From Falsiroseomonas sp038250135 (GTDB lineage: Bacteria; Pseudomonadota; Alphaproteobacteria; Acetobacterales; Acetobacteraceae): a stretch of DNA of 16,448 nt. Position numbers and translations under genes: made by a program. The stretch covers positions 1 to 16,448 of the forward strand of contig JBBSCP010000063.1 in NCBI GenBank assembly GCA_038250135.1. The letters run 5' to 3'. Position 1 is the stretch's first letter. Every line of letters begins with the position of its first letter. Shown in pieces: positions 1 through 5,462 of this stretch. Under the pieces are notes generated by a model. That model had not been told where the DNA came from and ran no database searches. It worked only from the letters and a program-made list of their open reading frames with translations.

Positions 1-1
1 A

Positions 2-436
2 CCCGCCGAGGATTCCGGCCTTTCGCGCTTCCTGGGCAGCGAGATCGTGAAGCTGGAACGCCCGGAACTCACCGCCGCTCGCGTCGTGGTCTCCGGCGGG
101 CGCGCGATGGGCTCGGCGGAGAATTTCCACATCCTCGATGGTGTCGCGGACCGGCTCGGCGCGGCGATCGGCGCCTCGCGCGCCGCGGTCGATGCGGGCT
201 ATGCGCCCAACGACATGCAAGTCGGCCAGACCGGCAAGATCGTCGCACCCGAGCTCTACATGGCCTTCGGCATTTCGGGCGCGATCCAGCATCTGGCGGG
301 GATGAAGGACAGCAAGGTCATCGTCGCCATCAACAAGGATGAGGAAGCGCCGATCTTCCAGGTGGCCGATTACGGCCTCGTCGGCGACGTCTTCAAGGTC
401 ATTCCCGAACTCGAAGCTGCGCTGGATAAGAAGTGA
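2..436 (+). CDS. etfA: Electron transfer flavoprotein alpha subunit, C-terminal part (5' end outside window)
   Basis: This is the FAD-binding C-terminal domain of the ETF alpha subunit. ETF accepts electrons from acyl-CoA and other flavoprotein dehydrogenases and passes them to ETF-ubiquinone oxidoreductase. The frame is open from base 2, so the gene is cut by the window edge rather than starting at the internal ATG at 47. The family signature is clear: VVSGGRAMGS, then DAGYAPNDMQVGQTGK, LYMAFGISGAIQHLAG and the VIVAIN segment, followed by EEAPIFQVADYGLVGD near the end. These residues hold the FAD isoalloxazine and ADP moieties. The TGA stop overlaps the GTG start of the downstream 3-hydroxyacyl-CoA dehydrogenase gene, so the two are very likely co-translated. 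etfB would be expected just upstream, outside the window. Identification is firm. Confidence 0.97.
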   Translation, partial: PAEDSGLSRFLGSEIVKLERPELTAARVVVSGGRAMGSAENFHILDGVADRLGAAIGASRAAVDAGYAPNDMQVGQTGKIVAPELYMAFGISGAIQHLAGMKDSKVIVAINKDEEAPIFQVADYGLVGDVFKVIPELEAALDKK

Positions 437-1311
437 GTACGATCCAGACGCTCGGCGTCATCGGCGCCGGGCAGATGGGCAATGGTATCGCGCACGTCGC
501 GGCCCAGGCGGGGCTCGATGTCGTGATGCTCGACATCTCGGCCGAGGCGCTGGCGCGCGGCATGGCGACGCTGGCGAAGAACATGGACCGCCAGGTGTCG
601 AAGGGGACGCTCACGGCCGCGGATCGCGACGCGGCGATGGCCCGCATCGTAACCACCACCGACTACGCCGGCTTCGCCGCCTGCGACCTGGTGATCGAGG
701 CCGCGACCGAGCGCGAGGACCTCAAGCAAAAGATCTTCGCCACGCTCACCCCGCACCTGCAGGCGAATGCGCTGGTGGCCTCCAACACCTCCTCCATCCC
801 GATCACGCGCCTTGCCGCCGCCACCGATCGGCCGGGGCGTTTCGTTGGCATGCATTTCTTCAACCCGGTGCCGCTGATGAAGCTGGTCGAGGTAATCCGC
901 GGCCTCGCCACCGAGGACGCGACCGTCGAGGCCGTGGGCGACCTCGCCACGCGGCTCGGCAAGACCGTGGCCTATGCCGCCGATTACCCGGCCTTCATCG
1001 TCAACCGAATCCTGATGCCGATGATCAACGAGGCCTGTTTCGCGCTGCAGGAAGGTGTGGGCGATGTCGCCTCCATCGATGCCGGCATGAAGCTCGGCTG
1101 CAACCACCCGATGGGGCCGCTGGAGCTCGCCGATTTCATTGGCCTCGACACCTGCGTCGCCGTCTTGCAGGTTTTGCAAGAAGGGATCGGCGACCCGAAA
1201 TACCGGCCCAACACGCTGCTGCGAAAACATGTCGAGGCCGGCTGGCTCGGCCGCAAGTCGGGCCGCGGCTTTTACGACTATAGCGTGACGCCGCCCCGCC
1301 CCACGCGCTGA
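433..1311 (+). CDS. hbd: 3-hydroxybutyryl-CoA dehydrogenase
   Basis: Soluble NAD-dependent enzyme of 292 residues, the usual length for single-domain-pair 3-hydroxyacyl-CoA dehydrogenases (Hbd/PaaH type). It interconverts acetoacetyl-CoA and 3-hydroxybutyryl-CoA. The N-terminal Rossmann motif GAGQMG is at residues 11-16. The catalytic region is intact: SNTSS at 117-121, His141 in MHFFNP, Glu153 in KLVEV and Asn191 in VNR. The C-terminal dimerisation domain carries NHPMGPLELADFIGLD at 224-239. The start is GTG at 433, which overlaps the etfA stop in GTGA; no other start fits the conserved N-terminus. Coupling with etfA ties it to beta-oxidation, butyrate or PHB-related electron flow. An intrinsic terminator begins on its stop codon. 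Which acyl chain length it prefers cannot be told from sequence. Confidence 0.95.
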   Translation: MSTIQTLGVIGAGQMGNGIAHVAAQAGLDVVMLDISAEALARGMATLAKNMDRQVSKGTLTAADRDAAMARIVTTTDYAGFAACDLVIEAATEREDLKQKIFATLTPHLQANALVASNTSSIPITRLAAATDRPGRFVGMHFFNPVPLMKLVEVIRGLATEDATVEAVGDLATRLGKTVAYAADYPAFIVNRILMPMINEACFALQEGVGDVASIDAGMKLGCNHPMGPLELADFIGLDTCVAVLQVLQEGIGDPKYRPNTLLRKHVEAGWLGRKSGRGFYDYSVTPPRPTR

Positions 1312-1348
1312 TGGCAATGGTCATGTAGGATGACCATCGCCATTTTTT
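1311..1348 (+). terminator. Intrinsic (rho-independent) terminator after hbd
   Basis: Inverted repeat 1311-1324 and 1330-1343 (ATGGCAATGGTCAT / ATGACCATCGCCAT) pairs at 13 of 14 positions around a 5-nt loop and runs directly into six T residues (1343-1348). The stem begins on the last base of the hbd stop codon. The T run exists only in the plus-strand sense, which fits termination of the etfA-hbd transcript. Confidence 0.9.
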
Positions 1349-1424
1349 GGCGCCCTCCTGCGCCGGGCGCGGCCTCCGGCCGCTTGGCTTGCCGCACTTG
1401 GGGCGGGCCGCATTCGCGGCCTCG
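1349..1424 (+). repeat. GC-rich palindromic dispersed repeat, copy 1
   Basis: This segment closely matches 6998-7073 on the same strand. The core is GCCGGGCGCGGCC, then CCGGCCGCTTGGCT, then GCCGCACT; it is near identical in the two places except for one small indel and one T/C change. The middle is an inverted repeat, GCGGCC (1369-1374) and GGCCGC (1378-1383). Both copies lie between genes, just after a T-rich stretch. The reading frame of the next gene is open across this copy but looks repeat-derived, so the gene start was placed downstream. Function unknown; a REP-like or mRNA-stability element is possible. Confidence 0.7.
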
Positions 1425-1457
1425 GATCGCGTTGCGGTCCACAAACGGCGTGCTGAC

Positions 1458-2588
1458 ATGATGCGCCTTTCCGCCACCGTCGAACACGTCGCGCCCGCCC
1501 GCGCGGCCGAGGCCTATGCGGGGCAGGAAAGCCTGACCTTCGTGCGCCTGCGCGTCACCACCGCCGATGGGCTGGTTGGCGAGGGCATGACCGGCCGTTT
1601 CCTCGCGGCGCAGGTCGCCGCCCTGCTGAATGGCGAGATTGCCGATGCCGTAAGCCAACTCGACGCAATGGCGCATGAGGCCGTCACGGCCGCGCTGACC
1701 CGCCGCTGCAACCCGCGCGGTTCGACCGGCGTGTTCGTTTCAGCACTCTCGGCGCTCGATCTGGCGCTGTGGGACATCAAGGGCAAGGCGCTCGGCCAGC
1801 CTGTGGCGAAGCTGATCGGCGGTGCCCGCGCGCGGGTCCCCGCTTATGCCACCGCCGGCCTGCCAGCCTTCAGCGAGGCCGAACTCCTGGCCGCCTGCGG
1901 GGCCGCACTCGCCGCCGGTTTCGTCGGCGTGAAGGTGATCGTGGGCAACACGCGTCCGCTCACCGAGGAGGCGGCACGCATCCGCGCGGTGCGGCGCGCC
2001 ATTGGCGATGCGGCCCTCATGCTCGATGCCAATTGCGCCTTCAGCGTCGCCGAGGCGAAGCGCCTCGTTGCAATGGTCGCTGACCAGGACATCGCCTTCT
2101 TCGAGGAGCCGGTGCGCGGCAACGACATCCCGAGCCTTGTGGAACTGCGGCGCTCCACCACCATCCCGCTCGCCTCCGGCCAGATGATCCAGTCGATGGC
2201 CTGGTTCCGCGACGTGCTGAGTGCCGGCGCGCTCGACATTCTGCAACCCAACGCCGCCTTTTGCGGCGGCCTCACCGCCGTGCTGCGCATCCTCGCGATG
2301 GCTGAGGCGCATGGCGTGCCGGTGACGGGCGCGGGCGGTTTCGAAGCCGCGAATCTCCCCGCCATGGCCGGCCACGCGCATGGCGGGATGCTCGAAGTCC
2401 ATGGCGCCCATGCCGCCCTGCGTGCACGTTTCGCCACCCATCCGGCGTTCGAGAAGGGCGCGCTGATCGTGCCCGATGTGCCCGGCATCGGCTTCAGCTT
2501 CGCCGATCAGAGCGTGATGGCCGGAGGCGCGAATGCACCGGAGGGCGGAATCACGCGATCAAACAAAAGGTCAAAGCGGGATGCGTGA
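1458..2588 (+). CDS. Enolase-superfamily (mandelate racemase/muconate lactonizing enzyme) protein with atypical active site
   Basis: About 376 residues, the normal size for the mandelate racemase / muconate cycloisomerase group. The family signature SALDLALWDIKGKALGQP is at residues 97-114. The barrel has metal-ligand positions Asp190 (MLDAN) and Glu216 (FFEEP), and Asp260 in LDILQPN. Three usual catalytic positions differ: the KxK motif reads KVI (159-161), the third metal ligand region reads ASGQ (Gln242 in place of Glu), and the position where a catalytic His is expected after GVPV reads TGAGG. It may therefore act in an unusual way or belong to a subfamily with different chemistry. ATG 1458 (or the adjacent ATG 1461) was chosen because the open frame upstream to 1347 runs through the repeat and is not family-like. 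No strong ribosome site is visible. Followed by a Bug-type binding protein and a hydroxyacid dehydrogenase gene. Confidence 0.85.
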   Translation: MMRLSATVEHVAPARAAEAYAGQESLTFVRLRVTTADGLVGEGMTGRFLAAQVAALLNGEIADAVSQLDAMAHEAVTAALTRRCNPRGSTGVFVSALSALDLALWDIKGKALGQPVAKLIGGARARVPAYATAGLPAFSEAELLAACGAALAAGFVGVKVIVGNTRPLTEEAARIRAVRRAIGDAALMLDANCAFSVAEAKRLVAMVADQDIAFFEEPVRGNDIPSLVELRRSTTIPLASGQMIQSMAWFRDVLSAGALDILQPNAAFCGGLTAVLRILAMAEAHGVPVTGAGGFEAANLPAMAGHAHGGMLEVHGAHAALRARFATHPAFEKGALIVPDVPGIGFSFADQSVMAGGANAPEGGITRSNKRSKRDA

Positions 2589-2614
2589 ACCAACGTGAAC
2601 GCATCACGCTCTGA
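2571..2614 (+). other. Imperfect 15-bp hairpin spanning the stop codon of the enolase-family gene
   Basis: Arms 2571-2585 and 2600-2614 pair at 13 of 15 positions, with a 14-nt loop that contains the TGA stop (2586-2588). The loop region also holds GTGAAC twice in direct orientation (2584-2589 and 2594-2599 approximately). There is no T run, so it is not a standard intrinsic terminator. It could separate or stabilise transcripts ahead of the tctC gene. Confidence 0.45.
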
Positions 2615-2622
2615 GCATGCGG

Positions 2623-2651
2623 TTGCACGCTTCGCCCGGCGCGGCCATGCT
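2623..2651 (+). promoter_or_regulatory. Possible promoter for the first tctC gene
   Basis: TTGCAC (2623-2628), a 17-bp spacer and CATGCT (2646-2651) lie 38 bp before the ATG at 2690. The boxes are only partial matches to consensus, but a similar arrangement (TTGCAG, 18 bp, TACGCT) precedes the second tctC gene in this window. Confidence 0.3.
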
Positions 2652-2674
2652 TCCGCCACGCCGCAACGACGGCA

Positions 2675-2685
2675 AACGGGAGAAC
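2675..2685 (+). promoter_or_regulatory. Ribosome binding site of first tctC gene
   Basis: AACGGGAGAAC sits just before ATG 2690. The identical 11-mer precedes the second tctC gene (11828-11838), which supports both start choices. Confidence 0.65.
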
Positions 2686-2689
2686 TTCC

Positions 2690-3643
2690 ATGATCCGCCG
2701 CCGCGCGCTGCTCGCCGCACCCCTCCTCGCCACCCCTTTCGTTGCGCGCGCGCAGGCCGGCTGGCAACCGACGCGCCCGATGCAGCTCGTCGTCGGCTTC
2801 GCGCCGGGCGGCGGCACGGACATCATCGCGCGCACCATCGCCGAGGCCTGCACGCCGCTGTTTCCCGTGCCCCTGGTTGTCGTCAACCGCCCCGGCGCGG
2901 GCGGCGCACTGGCGGCCGAACAGCTCGCGCGCACGGCACCGGATGGCCACACGCTGCTGCTCGCCGGCGGGTCCGAAACCACCTCGCTGCCCGCGCATCG
3001 CGAGCTGCCCTATGACCCCAAGCGCAGCTTCAACGCCGTGATTCGCCTGACGCGCAACGCGCATTTTGTCTGCGCACGCGGCCGCGGCGGGCGCTTCACC
3101 ACCATCCAGCAGGTGATCGAGGCGGCACGCGCCAATCGCGGTGGTCTGACGCATGGATCCTCGGGCGTGGGGACGCTGTCGCACTCCATCTTCCTGCTGC
3201 TGGAGCGCGGCGCGAACATCGAGCTGCTGCACGTGCCCTATACCGGCGGCGGGCCGCAGCAGCAGGCGCTGATCGCCGGCCAGATCGACCTTGCCGTGCA
3301 GGCGAGCGACGAGCTGGGCGGGCTTGTGGCCTCTGGCGACATGCTGCCGCTGGCCGTCACCACCGCCGCGCGCCATCCGCAATACCCCGACGTCCCGACC
3401 TTCCGCGAGATCGGCATCGACCTCATCGCCGAGAACATGAAGGGCTGGGTCGGCCCCGCCGGCATGACGCCGGAGATGATCACCTATTTGCACGACCGTT
3501 TTCGCCAGGGCATGGCCACGCCGGTCTGGCAACGCTTCATGCAGCGCGCCGGCGACCCCGATGGCTACGCCAACGGCCCCGATTTCCAGCGCGACATGGA
3601 GGCGCTGCTCGACGCCATCCGCGCCGCCATTCGAAGGACCTGA
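2690..3643 (+). CDS. Tripartite tricarboxylate transporter substrate-binding protein (Bug/TctC family)
   Basis: Periplasmic solute receptor of 317 residues, typical length for the family. The first 23 residues are an export signal with an RRR cluster, a hydrophobic core and an AQA cleavage site. The mature N-terminus has the family motifs PMQLVVGFAPGGGTDIIAR and VVVNRPGAGGALAAEQLA, then APDGHTLLL. The middle has HVPYTGGGPQQQALIAGQIDL, and a PDVPTFREIG motif follows. In such receptors a carboxylate ligand is bound between two lobes. There is no TctA or TctB membrane gene here, as is usual for orphan Bug receptors. It lies between an enolase-superfamily gene and a hydroxyacid dehydrogenase gene (4 bp to the latter), so its ligand is probably the substrate of that cassette. 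The ligand itself cannot be read from the sequence. Confidence 0.92.
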   Translation: MIRRRALLAAPLLATPFVARAQAGWQPTRPMQLVVGFAPGGGTDIIARTIAEACTPLFPVPLVVVNRPGAGGALAAEQLARTAPDGHTLLLAGGSETTSLPAHRELPYDPKRSFNAVIRLTRNAHFVCARGRGGRFTTIQQVIEAARANRGGLTHGSSGVGTLSHSIFLLLERGANIELLHVPYTGGGPQQQALIAGQIDLAVQASDELGGLVASGDMLPLAVTTAARHPQYPDVPTFREIGIDLIAENMKGWVGPAGMTPEMITYLHDRFRQGMATPVWQRFMQRAGDPDGYANGPDFQRDMEALLDAIRAAIRRT

Positions 3644-3647
3644 CGAC

Positions 3648-4559
3648 ATGACCGCCCTCATCGCGCCGCCCGCCCCTGTTGCTTTCATCGGCCTCGGCGT
3701 GATGGGCGCGGCGATGGCCGCGAACCTGCTCAAGGCGGGTTTTGTCGTGACTGTCACCAGCCGATCCCGCGGCCGCGCGGCGGCGCTGGAAGCCGCCGGC
3801 GCGCGCTGGGTCGACACCGCCGCCGAGGCGGCGCTTGGTAGGGCCTTCGTCGGCATTTGCGTGCCCGATACGCCCGATGTGGAGAGTGTTCTGTTTGGGC
3901 CGAACGGCGTCGCGTCGGGCGCGGCGTCCGGGACGGTGGTGGTGGATTTCTCGACCATCGCCGCAACATCCGCCACCGCATTCGCGGCACGCCTGCTGGC
4001 CGCGACGGGTGCGACGCTGCTCGACAGTCCGGTCTCCGGCGGCCCCGGCGGCGCGCGGGACGGCACGCTGACCTGCATGGTCGGCGGCGATGCGGCAGCC
4101 TTTGCGCGCGCCGAGCCGGTATTCCGCGCGGTGGGCAGGACGTTGACGCATCTCGGCCCGGCCGGCGCGGGGCAGCTCTGCAAATCGGCCAATCAATTGA
4201 TCGTGGGCGCGACGATGCTGGCGGTGGCCGAGGCGCTGGCGCTCGGCGCCAAGGCGGGGCTCGACCTGGCTGCCATGCAGCGCGCCCTTTCGGGCGGCAG
4301 CGCGCGCAGCTTCGTGCTCGATAACCACGCGAAGCGCATGATCGAGAACGCCTTCGCGCCGGGCTTCCGGGCCGAGCTCATGCTGAAGGATCTGCGGCTT
4401 TCGGCGGGCGCCATGCGCGACCACGGCGTCTATGCGCCGGCCACGGCGCTCGCCGGGCAGATGATGCAGGCCACCGTCAATTCCGGGCGTGGTGGGCTCG
4501 ATTCCGCCTCCCTCGGCGCGCTCGTCGCCGAACTCTCGGGCGTTGCCAAGCCGGGTTGA
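3648..4559 (+). CDS. NAD(P)-dependent beta-hydroxyacid dehydrogenase (3-hydroxyisobutyrate dehydrogenase / tartronate semialdehyde reductase family)
   Basis: Cytoplasmic oxidoreductase of 303 residues. It has the Rossmann motif GLGVMG (15-20) followed by AAMAANLLKAG, the substrate-binding segment DSPVSGGPGGARDGTL (126-141), the catalytic Lys179 with Asn182 in GAGQLCKSANQ, and KDLRL (247-251) from the cofactor/substrate region. All diagnostic residues of the beta-HAD family are present. Members oxidise 3-hydroxyisobutyrate or 6-phosphogluconate-like acids, or reduce tartronate semialdehyde; the exact substrate is not decidable here. The ATG at 3648 follows a GAAGGA ribosome site and lies 4 bp after the tctC stop, so the two genes are surely one transcript. 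It is probably the reductive or oxidative step of the same catabolic cassette as the enolase-family protein. Confidence 0.92.
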   Translation: MTALIAPPAPVAFIGLGVMGAAMAANLLKAGFVVTVTSRSRGRAAALEAAGARWVDTAAEAALGRAFVGICVPDTPDVESVLFGPNGVASGAASGTVVVDFSTIAATSATAFAARLLAATGATLLDSPVSGGPGGARDGTLTCMVGGDAAAFARAEPVFRAVGRTLTHLGPAGAGQLCKSANQLIVGATMLAVAEALALGAKAGLDLAAMQRALSGGSARSFVLDNHAKRMIENAFAPGFRAELMLKDLRLSAGAMRDHGVYAPATALAGQMMQATVNSGRGGLDSASLGALVAELSGVAKPG

Positions 4560-4583
4560 GCTTTCGCCGCCGCGCGCCATGAT
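4556..4583 (+). promoter_or_regulatory. Candidate promoter giving a leaderless methyltransferase mRNA
   Basis: TTGAGC (4556-4561), a 16-bp spacer and CATGAT (4578-4583). The -35 box overlaps the stop codon of the preceding gene. Transcription would start about 7 bases after the -10 box, on the ATG at 4590. No purine-rich ribosome site lies between. Confidence 0.4.
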
Positions 4584-4589
4584 AGGCGC

Positions 4590-5462
4590 ATGCCCGAGCA
4601 AGCCCCGATCCCCCAAGCTGCCGCCCGCCAGGCCAAGCAGGTGGCGCGCTACTACCGCTGGCTCGACCAACTGAGCTGGTTCGATGAGCGCCGTGCCGTG
4701 GAAGGCCACGGCGCCATTCCCGTACACCGCGCCCTGACCGACCCGGGCGGCGGCCCAGCCTCGCCATTCGTGATCCATTCCTTGATGCTGCGAGGGCTGG
4801 ATCTGTCGCCGACGCCGCGCGCGCTCGATGCCGGCTGCGGCTATGGCGCCACCATGCTGGACCTCGCGCCGAAGCGGGGCGGGCGTTGGACTGGGCTGAC
4901 GCTCTCATCCATCCAGGCGGAGCGGGGCATGGCCGAGGTCGCGGCGCGCGGCCTTGTCGGACGCGTGCGGATCGAGGTCGGCAGCTATGACGAGAAGCCG
5001 CCCGGCCGCTATGACCTGATCTACGGGATCGAGAGCCTGATCCACAGCGCCGACCCCGCCCACACCATGGCGAACCTTGCCGGCGCGCTCGACCTCGGCG
5101 GCTATCTGGTGATCGTGGACGACATGCCGGTGGAGGAGATGCCGGCCGAGGCGGCGGCGCGCCTCGCGCGTTTCAAGCGCTTCTGGCGCTGCCCCGTGGC
5201 GCCGAGCCGCGCGGGCTGGATTGCGCACCTTGAGGCCGCCGGGCTGAAGCTGGTGGCGGAGCAGGACCTCAACCCGCTGCTGCGCGTGCGCGGCATGGCC
5301 GAGGTGGCGCCGCGCCTCGCCGAGCTTGAACGCAAATCAGGTTTGCCGCGCCTGGTCGGCCGCGGCGTGCGCTGCGAGGCGGAGATCGGCGGCTTGCTGC
5401 TGGAGACGTTGCAGACCGAAGGTTTTGTGCATTACCGCGTGCTCGTGGCGCAGCGCCTTTAG
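4590..5462 (+). CDS. Class I SAM-dependent methyltransferase of unknown substrate
   Basis: 290-residue cytoplasmic protein. SAM-binding motif I is RALDAGCGYG (77-86), followed by the acidic-loop region GRWTGLTLSSIQ (98-109), which resembles the GxTLSxxQ segment of cyclopropane-synthase-like and small-molecule C/N/O-methyltransferases. Motifs YDLIYGIESLIHSADP and LGGYLVIVDDM follow as expected for beta4 and beta5. The substrate-binding C-terminal part (SRAGWIAHLEAAGLKLV) is also typical. The substrate is not identifiable. The start at ATG 4590 is the only one giving the full fold; a GCGCC/GGCGC inverted repeat (4574-4578, 4585-4589) abuts it. Its TAG stop overlaps the TAA stop of the convergent selO gene by two bases. 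It may have its own promoter, separate from the upstream cassette. Confidence 0.88.
   Translation: MPEQAPIPQAAARQAKQVARYYRWLDQLSWFDERRAVEGHGAIPVHRALTDPGGGPASPFVIHSLMLRGLDLSPTPRALDAGCGYGATMLDLAPKRGGRWTGLTLSSIQAERGMAEVAARGLVGRVRIEVGSYDEKPPGRYDLIYGIESLIHSADPAHTMANLAGALDLGGYLVIVDDMPVEEMPAEAAARLARFKRFWRCPVAPSRAGWIAHLEAAGLKLVAEQDLNPLLRVRGMAEVAPRLAELERKSGLPRLVGRGVRCEAEIGGLLLETLQTEGFVHYRVLVAQRL

Noticed and set aside
1347..1457. N-terminal extension of the enolase-family protein
   Set aside because: This stretch is terminator tail plus the dispersed repeat and does not resemble the family N-terminus; ATG 1458 gives the expected length.
2507..4192. 561-codon minus-strand frame across tctC and the dehydrogenase gene
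   Set aside because: Low-complexity composition, and both plus-strand genes have full family signatures and ribosome sites.
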